Positions 1 to 7,518 of a stretch of 24,697 nt of DNA are shown piece after piece. This DNA comes from an uncultured Dysosmobacter sp. (GTDB lineage: Bacteria; Bacillota; Clostridia; Oscillospirales; Oscillospiraceae): assembly GCA_934636905.1 (NCBI GenBank), contig CAKUBJ010000025.1, positions 1-24,697 on the forward strand, given 5' to 3'. How positions within the stretch are numbered: position 1 is the stretch's first letter; every line of letters starts with the position of its first letter. The position numbers and the translations under genes are program-made. A model generated the notes under the pieces. The model was not told where the DNA came from and did not search any database. It saw only the letters and a list, made by a program, of their open reading frames with translations.

Positions 1-75
1 ATCCGGTAGCTCAGTCGGCAGAGCAACTGCCTTTTAAGCAGTGGGTCCGGGGTTCGAATCCCCGCCGGGTCACCA
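1..75 (+). tRNA. tRNA-Lys (anticodon UUU), first base outside the window
   Basis: The cloverleaf can be drawn by hand. The acceptor strand (G)ATCCGG pairs with CCGGGTC, with the first G lying just before the window. The D stem is GCTC/GAGC, the anticodon stem ACTGC/GCAGT encloses loop CTTTTAA with anticodon TTT, and the T arm is CGGGG-TTCGAAT-CCCCG. The discriminator A and CCA are encoded (73-75). Seventy-five of 76 bases are present. A terminator hairpin begins six bases after CCA, so this is probably the last gene of its transcript. Confidence 0.96.
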
Positions 76-81
76 GATAAG

Positions 82-120
82 AAAACCGAGGAATCACAAT
101 GGTTCCCCGGTTTTTCTTTT
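82..120 (+). terminator. Intrinsic terminator after tRNA-Lys
   Basis: AAAACCGAGGAA pairs with TTCCCCGGTTTT with a single A:C mismatch, followed by a T-rich run ending in TTTTCTTTT at 120. It ends the tRNA transcript. The same hairpin recurs, inverted, at 7007-7039 as part of a larger repeat. Confidence 0.85.
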
Positions 121-229
121 GATTCCAATGGTTTGCGGGTTTGCTGGAATTGCAAAGGCATTGCCGGGATTTCCACAGAAAATGCAAAATTGCAGATGAA
201 TTACAGATGAAATTTACAGACGGAAGCAA

Positions 230-263
230 AGGACCGGCCCCGGTGATGGGGGCGGTTCTTCTT
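230..263 (-). terminator. Hairpin after the decayed - strand gene
   Basis: AAGGACCG pairs with CGGTTCTT, and CCCC with GGGG inside it. Read on the - strand it follows directly on the stop codon of the gene remnant at 264-512, so it is probably that gene's former terminator. The equivalent hairpin in the second repeat copy (6844-6879) is much stronger. Confidence 0.55.
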
Positions 264-512
264 TCATTTCTCCCAGGCTTTGGGGGCGATGTCTTTTACC
301 CCGTTCCGACAAAGCGGCTCGGTCGATGTTTCAAAGCGTTTCACGCTATGAGGCCTTCACCGGAAACCCGTACCCCTTGCGGCTATCCCCTGTGTACTTG
401 TCGTCCGCAAACAGCATAAAGTACTGTTCGCCGCCGGAAAGTTTATATACAGATGTAAAAATCCGACCGATGGTTATATCGGTCGGATTAACTGTTTTAT
501 GACTATCCAACC
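264..512 (-). pseudogene. Decayed gene fragment, family not recognised
   Basis: On the - strand, 512 to 346 reads as protein-like sequence containing LSGGEQYFMLFADDKYTGD and ending GYGFPVKAS before a TAG. One base later, in another frame, 344 to 264 reads RFETSTEPLC...VKDIAPKAWEK before TGA. Both pieces look like genuine coding sequence with ordinary composition, so this is best read as the C-terminal ~80 residues of a protein broken by a frameshift near 345. There is no start codon or upstream part; a TGA closes the frame just above 512. The last codons (VKDIAPK) are shared with the second repeat copy near 6810. I do not recognise the protein family. Confidence 0.55.
460..489. other. Perfect 12-bp inverted repeat
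   Basis: AATCCGACCGAT and ATCGGTCGGATT form a perfect 12-bp stem around a 6-base loop (472-477). It lies inside the decayed gene and can be translated in frame (NPTDITIGRI on the - strand). It could be an old operator, a weak terminator (the downstream T tract on + is only GTTTTAT) or a small insertion. The rest of 490-685 holds no gene; the only other structure is a bulged hairpin at 619-643 (ACTTCCCTGTC/GACGGGAAGT). Confidence 0.5.
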
Positions 513-689
513 TTCAGGCAGAGGCTCCTGCTGCTATGAACCGGCGCCCGCTGTGAACGGTCAAGCGGCTGAGGCGGGAAGGCCGAAAAACGCCGGAAAG
601 ACACGTTGGCAGGCGGGCACTTCCCTGTCCGCTGACGGGAAGTTTATGGTTTGCTTTCCCTTTGTTCACAAATTGTTTACCTGCTCCCA

Positions 690-718
690 TTGACTTTACT
701 GCGGCGGGGTGGTAAACT
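690..718 (+). promoter_or_regulatory. Vegetative (sigma-A) promoter of the hrcA heat-shock operon
   Basis: TTGACT (690-695) and TAAACT (713-718) are separated by exactly 17 bases. The start point would fall at about 725, inside the CIRCE operator, so HrcA bound there would block transcription. Confidence 0.85.
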
Positions 719-722
719 GCGT

Positions 723-749
723 TTAGCACTCAGGAAGTTGGAGTGCTAA
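723..749 (+). promoter_or_regulatory. CIRCE operator (HrcA binding site)
   Basis: TTAGCACTC, nine bases, GAGTGCTAA: an exact match to the known CIRCE consensus. It overlaps the expected start point of the promoter at 690-718 and precedes hrcA. This is the classic arrangement for HrcA autorepression, with the GroEL-dependent activity known from other Firmicutes. It is the only CIRCE copy seen in the window. Confidence 0.97.
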
Positions 750-771
750 AGAAGATTCCGAGGTGCTTTTT

Positions 772-1827
772 GTGGACTTGACAGACCGGAAAAAGCAAAT
801 ACTGAAAGTGGTGGTGGAGGATTACATCCACACCGCCGAGCCGGTTGGCTCCAAGGCCATTGCCGCCGAGATGGGCGGCAGCGTCTCCTCGGCCACCATC
901 CGCAATGAACTTGCCGACCTGACGGAACTGGGGTATCTGGAACAGCCCCACACCTCAGCGGGGCGGGTGCCATCCCCCAAGGGGTACCGGCTGTATGTCA
1001 ATGAACTGATGGAGCGCCAGCGGCTTTCCCTTGCGGAAACGGAAAAGATCAACCAGTCCCTTCAGATGAAAATGGAGGAGTTGGATCGGGTTATTTCTCA
1101 GGCGGGGCGGGCTGTCAGCAGCTTTGTGAATTATCCCGCCTATGCCGCTGCCGCAGGAAAGAGCAGCGTCGCCGCCAGCCGCTTTGAACTGCTGCCGGTG
1201 GACGAGAAAAGCTGCATCGTAGTCATGATGATGGGCGACAACCGGGTGAAATCCCAGCTGCTGCGGATGCAGCTGAAGGTGGATCGGGATCAGATGACGG
1301 CGCTGGTAGAACTGCTGAACCGGCACTTCACCGGGATTACCACCGGGGAGATGAACCGGCGGCTGATGGGAATTGCCGAGGGAATCAGCCCCCAGATGTT
1401 CCTGCTGCTGAGCCAGACGGTGAATTACGCCGTGGATGTGCTGGAGGATTCCAACCACCGGGAATTCATCACGGCAGGCGCCAACCAGCTGCTGAAGCTG
1501 CCGGAGTTCCGGGACGCGGATAAGGCGCATGAGTTGATGAGCTTCCTGTCGGACGATAAGGAGAAGCTGCCGGTGCCGGATGAGGGGCCTATGAAGATTC
1601 TCATCGGGCCGGAAAACGTCAACGATGCCCTGAAGGACACCAGCGTAGTGGTAGCCAGCTATGATATCGGCGACAATATGCGGGGACTCATCGGTGTGGT
1701 AGGCCCCACCCGGATGGATTACGCCGCCGTGGCCGCAAGGCTCACCGGATTTGCCGAAGGGCTGACGCGGCTGTTCGGCAAGCAGGACAAACAGGAATTA
1801 CCCCCGAAGGAGGATACAGATACATGA
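772..1827 (+). CDS. hrcA: Heat-inducible transcription repressor HrcA
   Basis: HrcA is the repressor that binds CIRCE upstream of heat-shock genes. The 351-aa product has the expected N-terminal winged-helix part (LTDRKKQILKVVVEDYI, then the AEPVGSKAIA and SSATIRNEL segments) and the GAF-like C-terminal part ending near the IGVVGPTRMDY segment, which is typical of the family. I chose GTG 772 because a GAGG sits eight bases upstream. GTG 763 lies in frame but directly on that GAGG and is less likely; TTG 778 is also possible. It is the first gene of the operon and overlaps grpE by four bases (ATGA), so the two are probably translationally coupled. Control is through the CIRCE site just upstream. 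Confidence 0.96.
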   Translation: MDLTDRKKQILKVVVEDYIHTAEPVGSKAIAAEMGGSVSSATIRNELADLTELGYLEQPHTSAGRVPSPKGYRLYVNELMERQRLSLAETEKINQSLQMKMEELDRVISQAGRAVSSFVNYPAYAAAAGKSSVAASRFELLPVDEKSCIVVMMMGDNRVKSQLLRMQLKVDRDQMTALVELLNRHFTGITTGEMNRRLMGIAEGISPQMFLLLSQTVNYAVDVLEDSNHREFITAGANQLLKLPEFRDADKAHELMSFLSDDKEKLPVPDEGPMKILIGPENVNDALKDTSVVVASYDIGDNMRGLIGVVGPTRMDYAAVAARLTGFAEGLTRLFGKQDKQELPPKEDTDT

Positions 1828-2405
1828 GCGAAGAAACGAAAGAGCCGATGGAGGAAACGCCGGAGACGCAGCAGGAAGCCGCTCCTGACACGCAGGAGCC
1901 GGAGAAAAAACCTAAAAAGAAAGAGAAAAAGGAAAAGGGCATCACCTTTACCCGGGAACAGGTGGAGAAGATGGAACTGGCTGCCAAACAGCTGGAGTCC
2001 GTAAAGGATCAGTTCACCCGCCTTACCGCCGAGTATGACAACTACCGCAAGCGCACCACCAAGGAAAAGGACAGCATCTATCAGGACGCCAAGGGGGACA
2101 CCATCAAGGCATTTTTGGCGGTGTATGACAATCTGGAGCGGGCGGCAGCCGCCGAGGGCGGCGAGGACAGTCCCCACAAGAAGGGGCTGGACATGATTTA
2201 TCAGCAGTTCAGGGAACTGCTGGCCAAGGAGGGCGTCACGGAGATTGAAGCCAGAGGAAAAGCCTTTGACCCCGAAACCATGAACGCCGTGATGCACATT
2301 GAGGACGAAAATTTCGGCGAGAACGAAGTGTCTCAGGTGTTTCAGGCAGGCTTTGAACTGAATGGAAAGGTTCTGCGCCACGCCATCGTGCAGGTGGCCA
2401 ACTAA
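1824..2405 (+). CDS. grpE: Nucleotide exchange factor GrpE
   Basis: GrpE releases ADP from DnaK as a dimer. The 193-aa protein has a highly charged, probably disordered N-terminus (Glu/Lys-rich, residues 1-38), a long coiled-coil stretch (about 45-105) with the conserved YDNYRKRT segment, and the C-terminal beta domain containing NAVMHIED and ending KVLRHAIVQVAN. All of this is normal for the family. AAGGAGG lies 11 bases before the ATG. It overlaps the hrcA stop and is followed 12 bases later by a PspC-domain gene rather than directly by dnaK. Confidence 0.97.
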   Translation: MSEETKEPMEETPETQQEAAPDTQEPEKKPKKKEKKEKGITFTREQVEKMELAAKQLESVKDQFTRLTAEYDNYRKRTTKEKDSIYQDAKGDTIKAFLAVYDNLERAAAAEGGEDSPHKKGLDMIYQQFRELLAKEGVTEIEARGKAFDPETMNAVMHIEDENFGENEVSQVFQAGFELNGKVLRHAIVQVAN

Positions 2406-2417
2406 AAGGAGCGTTGT

Positions 2418-2618
2418 ATGGACAGGAAGCTGTACCGGGATCCCCGGAACGGGATGCTGGCCGGCGTGTGCGCCGGCATTGCCGAGTATTTCGGCTGGGA
2501 CCCCACCTGGGTCCGGCTGGGCTGGGTGCTGTTTACCCTGCTGGGAGGCAGCGGGCTGCTGGCGTATATCCTCGCCGCAGTGATTATCCCCAAAGACCCC
2601 ATCGACCCGGTTTATTGA
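2418..2618 (+). CDS. Small PspC-domain membrane protein in the heat-shock operon
   Basis: A 66-aa protein that is nearly all PspC domain: the YRDPRNGMLAGVCAGIAEYF start, the DPTWVRLGWVLF segment, then a hydrophobic helix (about 40-60) ending in AAVIIP. Related proteins sit in the membrane; in proteobacteria PspC belongs to the phage-shock (envelope stress) response, while the short stand-alone forms in Firmicutes are less well understood. AAAAGGAG lies six bases before the ATG. It sits between grpE and dnaK in the same direction, 12 bp after grpE, so it is presumably co-induced by heat. That placement is unusual. A GC-rich stretch with small hairpins (2625-2670) separates it from dnaK. Confidence 0.88.
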   Translation: MDRKLYRDPRNGMLAGVCAGIAEYFGWDPTWVRLGWVLFTLLGGSGLLAYILAAVIIPKDPIDPVY

Positions 2619-2714
2619 CCGCGCTTCGGCCGGAAGGCCTTTTCATCCCGGCTGCGGAGCCGGATACAAAACAGGGAAACAAAAAAATTTGAGATAAATT
2701 TGGAGGAATTGATT

Positions 2715-4571
2715 ATGTCTAAGGTTATCGGTATTGATTTAGGTACAACCAACAGCTGCGTGGCCGTCATGGAAGGCGGCGAAGCCGTGGTCATCCCCAA
2801 CGCGGAGGGCAACCGCACCACCCCGTCGGTGGTGGCCTTCAGCAAGACCGGCGAGCGGATGGTGGGTCAGGTGGCCAAGCGTCAGGCCATCACCAACCCT
2901 GACCGCACCATCTCTTCCATCAAGCGGGAGATGGGCAGCGACTACAAGGTGAACGTGGACGGCAAGTCCTACACCCCTCAGGAAATCTCCGCCATGATCC
3001 TGCAGAAGCTCAAGGGCGACGCGGAAGCCTATCTGGGTCAGACGGTGACGGAAGCCGTCATCACCGTCCCCGCCTACTTCACCGACGCCCAGCGTCAGGC
3101 CACCAAGGACGCCGGCAAGATCGCCGGTCTGGACGTGAAGCGGATCATCAACGAGCCTACCGCAGCCGCCCTTGCTTACGGCGTGGATAAGGAGCAGTCC
3201 CAGAAGATCATGGTCTACGATCTGGGCGGCGGCACCTTCGATGTGTCCATTCTGGACATTGACGACGGCGTTATCGAGGTTCTGGCTACCGCCGGCAACA
3301 ATCGTCTGGGCGGCGACGACTTCGACGAGTGCATCATGAAGTGGATGGTCAGCGAGTTCAAGCGCACCGACAACGTGGATCTCTCCGGCGACAAGGTGGC
3401 CATGCAGCGGCTGAAGGAAGCCGCCGAGAAGGCCAAGATCGAACTGTCCGGCGTCACCACCTCCAATATCAACCTGCCCTATATCACCGCCGACGCCACC
3501 GGCCCCAAGCATCTGGATCTGACCCTGACCCGGGCCAAGTTCAACGAACTGACCGCCCATCTGGTGGAGGCCACCGCAGGCCCCGTCCGTCAGGCGCTGG
3601 GGGATGCCGGCCTCACCGGCAATGACATCCACAAGGTGCTGATGGTAGGCGGCTCCAGCCGGATTCCCGCCGTGCAGGACATGGTGAAGAAGCTCACCGG
3701 CAAGGAAGGCTTCAAGGGCATCAACCCCGACGAGTGCGTGGCCATGGGCGCGGCTCTGCAGGGCGGTGTGCTCACCGGCGACGTGAAGGGCCTGCTGCTG
3801 CTGGATGTTACGCCTCTGTCTCTGGGCATTGAAACCATGGGCGGCGTGTGCACCAAGCTGATTGACCGCAACACCACCATCCCCGTGAAGAAGAGCCAGA
3901 TCTTCTCCACCGCTGCGGATAACCAGACCTCCGTGGAGGTCAACGTCCTGCAGGGCGAGCGGGAGATGGCCGCAGCCAACAAGTCTCTGGGCCGCTTCCA
4001 TCTGGACGGCATCGCACCGGCACGCCGGGGCGTCCCTCAGATTGAGGTGACCTTCGATATCGATGCCAACGGCATCGTCAACGTCTCCGCCAAGGATCTG
4101 GGCACCGGCATGGAGCAGCACATCACTATCACCTCTTCTTCCAACATGAGCAAGGACGACATTGAAAAGGCCGTCAAGGAGGCGGAGCAGTATGCCGCAC
4201 AGGACAAGAAGATGAAGGAAGACGTGGAGATCCGGAATCAGGCCGACCAGATGGTCTACCAGAGCGAAAAGACCCTCAGCGAGATGGGCGACAAGATCCC
4301 CGCCGATGATAAGAACAAGGTGCAGGCCGGTCTGGAAAAGCTGAAGGAGGCGCTGAAGGGCACCGACACCGCCGCCATCAAGGCTGCCACCGACGCTCTG
4401 ACCCAGGACTTCTATGCCGTCAGCGAGAAGCTGTATCAGCAGGCCAATCCCCAGGGCGGCGCACAGCCCGGCCCCGATATGGGCGGCCAGCAGGCCGGCG
4501 GCGCACAGGGCGGTCAGTACTATGACGCCGATTACAAGGTCGTGGATGACGACGACCAGAACAAGAAGTAA
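2715..4571 (+). CDS. dnaK: Chaperone DnaK (Hsp70)
   Basis: This is the ATP-driven chaperone working with DnaJ and GrpE. The 618-aa product has all three Hsp70 signatures: [13 protein letters not shown] near the N-terminus, [14 protein letters not shown] at about 160-175, and [14 protein letters not shown] at about 310-325. The substrate-binding domain begins after the [14 protein letters not shown] segment. The helical lid is followed by a Gly/Gln/Ala-rich linker and an acidic tail ending [12 protein letters not shown]. The length is standard. I chose ATG 2715, with GGAGG eight bases upstream; a TTG at 2700 is in frame but overlaps that site. It is the fourth gene of the CIRCE-controlled operon. 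Codon use is strongly biased to C/G-ending codons, as expected for high expression. Confidence 0.99.
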   Translation: MSKVIGIDLGTTNSCVAVMEGGEAVVIPNAEGNRTTPSVVAFSKTGERMVGQVAKRQAITNPDRTISSIKREMGSDYKVNVDGKSYTPQEISAMILQKLKGDAEAYLGQTVTEAVITVPAYFTDAQRQATKDAGKIAGLDVKRIINEPTAAALAYGVDKEQSQKIMVYDLGGGTFDVSILDIDDGVIEVLATAGNNRLGGDDFDECIMKWMVSEFKRTDNVDLSGDKVAMQRLKEAAEKAKIELSGVTTSNINLPYITADATGPKHLDLTLTRAKFNELTAHLVEATAGPVRQALGDAGLTGNDIHKVLMVGGSSRIPAVQDMVKKLTGKEGFKGINPDECVAMGAALQGGVLTGDVKGLLLLDVTPLSLGIETMGGVCTKLIDRNTTIPVKKSQIFSTAADNQTSVEVNVLQGEREMAAANKSLGRFHLDGIAPARRGVPQIEVTFDIDANGIVNVSAKDLGTGMEQHITITSSSNMSKDDIEKAVKEAEQYAAQDKKMKEDVEIRNQADQMVYQSEKTLSEMGDKIPADDKNKVQAGLEKLKEALKGTDTAAIKAATDALTQDFYAVSEKLYQQANPQGGAQPGPDMGGQQAGGAQGGQYYDADYKVVDDDDQNKK

Positions 4572-4587
4572 ATCCTGATTTGAAACC

Positions 4588-4617
4588 GATGGGACGGGGA
4601 GCAATCCCCGCCCCATT
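4588..4617 (+). terminator. Hairpin after dnaK (possible attenuator or RNA-processing site)
   Basis: GATGGGACGGGG pairs with CCCCGCCCCATT with one mismatch, around a 6-base loop. There is no T run behind it, only GGGGTCGTTT. It is thus more likely a partial terminator or a 3'-end stabiliser between dnaK and dnaJ than a full stop. A second, imperfect long stem (about 4644-4700, GATCAGA...TCTGATC outer arms) lies before the dnaJ ribosome binding site. Confidence 0.5.
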
Positions 4618-4720
4618 GGGGTCGTTTAGGCGATGATGCGGAAGATCAGAGCTGAGGAGCCGGCAGCGGCGGAAGCGGCTTTCGCCTCCTGATTTCTGAT
4701 CGCGTATGGAGGAGTAGAGT

Positions 4721-5863
4721 ATGGCAGCGGAAAAACGTGATTATTACGAAGTCCTGGGCGTGGATAAGGGCGCCTCTGAGGACGAGATCAAAAAAGCATA
4801 CAAGAAGATGGCCCGGAAGTATCATCCGGATCTGAATCCTGACAATAAAGAGGCGGAGGAGAAGTTCAAGGAGGTCAACGAGGCCTATGAGGTGCTCTCC
4901 GACGCCGATAAGAAAGCCCGCTACGACCAGTTCGGCTTTGCGGGAGTAGACCCCAACTACGGAGCCGGCGCAGGAGGCGGCGCCTATGGCGCCGGCGGCT
5001 TCGACTTCGGCGATCTGGGGGATATTTTCGGCAGCTTTTTCGGCGGCGGCTTCGGCTCCGCCCAGCGGCGGAATCCCAATGCCCCCCAGCGGGGGGAGAG
5101 CATCCGGCTGGGGGTGACCCTCAGCTTTGAGGAGGCCGCCTTCGGCTGTGAGAAGGAAGTGGGGGTGGACCGTTACGAAACCTGCACGGCCTGCCACGGC
5201 TCCGGCTGTGCTGACGGGACGTCCCCCGAGGTCTGCCCGGACTGCCACGGCTCCGGTCAGGTGCAGGTGCGGCGGCAGACCCCCATGGGGGTGTTTGCCA
5301 CCACGTCTCCCTGCGGCCGCTGCGGCGGCAAGGGGCGGATTATCAAGACCCCCTGCACCTCCTGCCGGGGCAGCGGCATGGAGCGGAAGCACCGCACCAT
5401 TCAGGCTAAGATTCCGGCAGGCATCGACAACGGTCAGACCATCTCCATCCGGGGACAGGGCCACGCCGGCAAGAACGGCGGCCCGGCCGGCGACCTGCTG
5501 ATTACCGTCACCGTGCGGCCTCATGAACTGTTCCGCCGGGAGGGTACCTCCGTCCTCTGCGAGGCACCCATCACCTTTGCCCAGGCGGTTCTGGGGGCGG
5601 AACTGGAAATCCCCACCATTGACGGCAAGGTGAAATACAACCTGCCGGAGGGCACCCAGTCCGGCACTACCTTCCGCCTGAAGGGCAAGGGCATCCCGGA
5701 ACTGAACGGCCGGGGACGGGGCGACCAGTACGTCACCGTTTACATTGAGACGCCCCGGAACCTGAACCGGGAGCAGAAGGAAGCCCTGAAGAAATTCGCG
5801 GAGTCCGTGGGGGACAACAACTATGAGGAACGGAAGAAATTCTTCCGGAAGTTCAAGAAGTGA
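4721..5863 (+). CDS. dnaJ: Co-chaperone DnaJ (Hsp40, class I)
   Basis: DnaJ delivers substrates to DnaK and stimulates its ATPase. The 380-aa protein has the J domain with HPD at residues 35-37, a Gly/Phe/Ala-rich linker (about 75-115), and four zinc-binding CxxCxGxG repeats ([32 protein letters not shown], about residues 150-225). The two C-terminal substrate-binding domains follow, with [18 protein letters not shown]. All elements of a class I DnaJ are present. GGAGGA lies seven bases before the ATG. It is 149 bp downstream of dnaK, with two hairpins in between, and only eight bases before the next gene. Confidence 0.98.
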   Translation: MAAEKRDYYEVLGVDKGASEDEIKKAYKKMARKYHPDLNPDNKEAEEKFKEVNEAYEVLSDADKKARYDQFGFAGVDPNYGAGAGGGAYGAGGFDFGDLGDIFGSFFGGGFGSAQRRNPNAPQRGESIRLGVTLSFEEAAFGCEKEVGVDRYETCTACHGSGCADGTSPEVCPDCHGSGQVQVRRQTPMGVFATTSPCGRCGGKGRIIKTPCTSCRGSGMERKHRTIQAKIPAGIDNGQTISIRGQGHAGKNGGPAGDLLITVTVRPHELFRREGTSVLCEAPITFAQAVLGAELEIPTIDGKVKYNLPEGTQSGTTFRLKGKGIPELNGRGRGDQYVTVYIETPRNLNREQKEALKKFAESVGDNNYEERKKFFRKFKK

Positions 5864-5871
5864 GGCGTGGA

Positions 5872-6681
5872 ATGTATCTTGCGGACGACCATACCCACAC
5901 ACGGTTTTCTCCGGATGCCCACAGTTCCATGACGGCCATGGCACAGGCCGCCATGGCTGCGGGACTGGATGAGATCTGCTTTACCGACCATGTGGAGCCG
6001 CTGGTGTGGGGAAGCACGGAGCTGCGGAAACCCTATGACTGGACGCTTCTGACCGAGGACTTCCGGGCGGCGCAGGAGGCCGTGGGTGACCGGATCCGGC
6101 TGCATCTGGGCATGGAACTGGGGGACGCCCAGTGGGCGCCGGAGCACGTCAGGGTGCTGCTGAAGGACGCGCCGGCATTCGATTTCATCATCGGCTCCGT
6201 CCACCTGCTGTCCGCCAGATACCACGGCGAGGATCTCTGCGTCTTTGCGCCGGAGAATGAAGAGCAGGCGCAGGAAGCACTGGAGGATTATCTGGGGGAA
6301 GTGCTGGCGCTGGCCAGACTGGGCGGCTTCAGCGTTCTGGGGCACCTGACCCTGCCTCTGCGGTATTTCAATGAGATGCGGGGACTGCACGTCAGCTTCG
6401 ATTCCCATGAGGAGCGGATTCGGGAAATCCTGAAAACTCTCATCGAAAACGGCCGGGGCATCGAACTCAACTGCAACCGGGGCAACACGCCCCTGCCGGA
6501 CGGCAAGTGGCTGAAGCTGTACCGGGAGCTGGGGGGCGAGATCATCACACTGGGCACGGATTCCCACAGCCCGGAGTATGTGGGTCAATCCGTCCGGGAG
6601 CGGCAGGCACTGCTGAGGGAGTGCGGCTTTGCCCGCTTCTGCACCTTTGAGGGGCAGAAGCCCGTCTGGCATGCACTGTAA
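5872..6681 (+). CDS. PHP-domain phosphatase, histidinol-phosphatase-like (HisK type)
   Basis: A 269-aa protein of the PHP superfamily of metal-dependent phosphoesterases, closest in layout to the HisK-type histidinol-phosphatases of Firmicutes. Metal-binding motifs are visible in order: DHTHTRFSPDA (His7, His9), EICFTDHVEP, GMELGD, IGSVHLL, LGHLTL and GTDSHSPEYVG near the end. I chose ATG 5872 (GAGG six bases upstream); a GTG at 5860 overlapping the dnaJ stop is also possible. No other histidine gene is in the window, and it follows dnaJ by eight bases, so it is probably carried on the heat-shock transcript. The true substrate is uncertain: PHP proteins outside his operons often act on other phosphoesters. 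Confidence 0.85.
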   Translation: MYLADDHTHTRFSPDAHSSMTAMAQAAMAAGLDEICFTDHVEPLVWGSTELRKPYDWTLLTEDFRAAQEAVGDRIRLHLGMELGDAQWAPEHVRVLLKDAPAFDFIIGSVHLLSARYHGEDLCVFAPENEEQAQEALEDYLGEVLALARLGGFSVLGHLTLPLRYFNEMRGLHVSFDSHEERIREILKTLIENGRGIELNCNRGNTPLPDGKWLKLYRELGGEIITLGTDSHSPEYVGQSVRERQALLRECGFARFCTFEGQKPVWHAL

Positions 6682-6843
6682 TCGCGATGCCAGCATATTG
6701 CCGGAAAGACAGCAAAGACTACGGGAGCCGCCGTTTCCGAAAGCGGCGCCGGGAAGCGCTGAGTCGGTATGCGGCCTTACACAGGCGGTATCGGGGGAAT
6801 CGACACCGTGAAAGACATTGCCCCGAAATTATGAAAGAAATGA

Positions 6844-6884
6844 AAAAGCGCCGACCCCATCAACCGGGGTTGGCGCTTTGCTTC
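6844..6884. terminator. Strong bidirectional terminator after the heat-shock operon
   Basis: AAAGCGCCGACCCC and GGGGTTGGCGCTTT form a 14-bp stem with one G:T pair. On - it is followed by TTTTTCATTTCTTT; on + by GCTTCTTTCC. It can end the operon that starts at hrcA. It is the stronger counterpart of the hairpin at 230-263 in repeat copy A. Confidence 0.8.
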
Positions 6885-6896
6885 TTTCCTGTAAAA

Positions 6897-6932
6897 TTCA
6901 TGGATAATTTCATGTGTAATTTCATTTTCAAT
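6897..6932. repeat. Three tandem 12-bp units inside repeat copy B
   Basis: TTCATGGATAAT, TTCATGTGTAAT and TTCATTTTCAAT follow one another without a gap (consensus TTCATNNNNAAT). Copy A has only two such units (189-211, other strand), which accounts for nearly all of the length difference between the two repeat copies. Confidence 0.75.
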
Positions 6933-7002
6933 TTTGCCTTTCCTGCGGCAATTCCGGCAACGTCTGCGCAATCTCAGTAACCCCACAAGCCGTTGAAAGC
7001 AA

Positions 7003-7039
7003 AAGAAAAACCGGGAATCCATTAAGGATTCTCGGTTTT
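7003..7039 (-). terminator. Terminator of the response-regulator gene
   Basis: On the - strand AAAACCGAGAATCC pairs with GGATTCCCGGTTTT around a 5-base loop and is followed by TCTTTT. It begins one base after the stop codon, which is unusually close. It is the same hairpin that follows tRNA-Lys at 82. Confidence 0.85.
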
Positions 7040-7040
7040 C

Positions 7041-7499
7041 TTATCTGGAACATCGCAACACTATAGATGCCACGGCCTTCGCCCACTCGCAAGCGTCCTG
7101 CCGGTAGGCGCTGACCCCCTGACCGGGTCTTGCCTGCGCCACCTCAATGGTGGGCGTCAGGGACTTCTGGTCGATGGGCTTTACCAGATAGCCGGTAACC
7201 CCCGCCTGTCCGGCGCGCTCCACAATTCCGCCGTCACTGAAGGCGGTCAGCAGCACCACACAGTCCGCCAGATTTTCGGTGAGAATGGTTTCTGAGGCGG
7301 TGAGGCCGTCAAACACCGGCATCTTCACGTCCATAAGCACCACGTCCGGGTGCTTTTCCCGGCACAGTTCCACCGCGTCAAAGCCGTCCGCCGCCTCTCC
7401 CACCACGTCAAGCCCCTGCTCCGTCAGCATATCCCGCAAATCCATGCGGGTCAGCGGCTCGTCGTCCAGCACCGCTGCGGTTCGCCGTTCCTGCTCCAT
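7041..7499 (-). pseudogene. ANTAR-type response regulator with the output domain lost
   Basis: The 152-aa product has a complete receiver domain: acidic pocket Asp12/Asp13, phospho-acceptor Asp57 in VVLMDVKMP, Thr85 in LLTAFSD, and Lys107 in GYLVKPID. The receiver sequence resembles ANTAR-family regulators, which bind RNA and act by antitermination and are normally about 190 aa. After the receiver (about residue 122) only some 30 unrelated residues remain, and the expected ANTAR three-helix domain is missing. The stop codon lies within repeat copy B, one base from its hairpin, suggesting a deletion or recombination event removed the 3' end. It has a good ribosome binding site (GAGGCGAGGGA) and its own promoter, so it may still be expressed as a receiver-only protein. 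No partner kinase is nearby. Confidence 0.75.
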
Positions 7500-7518
7500 G
7501 TTCCCTCGCCTCTGCCAA

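Larger units (their letters stand above)
73..299 (+). repeat. Imperfect ~230-bp repeat, copy A
   Basis: This 227-bp stretch aligns by eye over its whole length with the reverse complement of 6808-7047, at roughly three quarters identity. It starts at the CCA end of tRNA-Lys with a shared CCAGATAAGAAAACCGAG. It runs through a hairpin, a short 12-bp-unit tandem array (two units, 189-211) and a second hairpin (230-263), and ends inside the 3' end of a decayed - strand gene. The two outward-facing hairpins make it look like a spacer between convergent genes that has been duplicated. Whether it is a mobile element cannot be told from two copies. Confidence 0.7.
6808..7047 (-). repeat. Imperfect ~240-bp repeat, copy B (inverted relative to copy A)
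   Basis: The reverse complement aligns with 73-299 from end to end. Its right end (CTCGGTTTTCTTATCTGG, 7030-7047) is the inverse of the sequence starting at the CCA of tRNA-Lys, and here it includes the stop codon of the response-regulator gene. Its left end includes an open frame on + reading GIDTVKDIAPKL before TGA at 6832, matching the VKDIAPK end of the decayed gene in copy A. It differs from copy A by one extra 12-bp unit in the internal tandem array. Apart from this repeat, the 360 bp between the PHP gene and the response regulator hold no gene I can support. Confidence 0.7.

Noticed and set aside
1..75. tRNA-Lys end as an attachment site of an integrated element
   Set aside because: No integrase, no repeated 3' tRNA fragment and no phage or conjugation genes are present. 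The sequence shared with 7047 starts only at CCA, so it is better treated as part of the repeat.
2739..4616. 625-aa open frame on - opposite dnaK
   Set aside because: Antisense of dnaK, a frequent by-product of its strong codon bias; no ribosome binding site or family features.
6897..6932. CRISPR-like array
   Set aside because: Three adjoining 12-bp units without spacers; far too short and with no cas genes nearby.
6687..6980. 97-aa open frame on + downstream of the PHP gene
   Set aside because: It runs through the terminator hairpin and the 12-bp tandem array of the repeat; its Arg-rich then Phe-rich composition reflects those elements rather than a protein.
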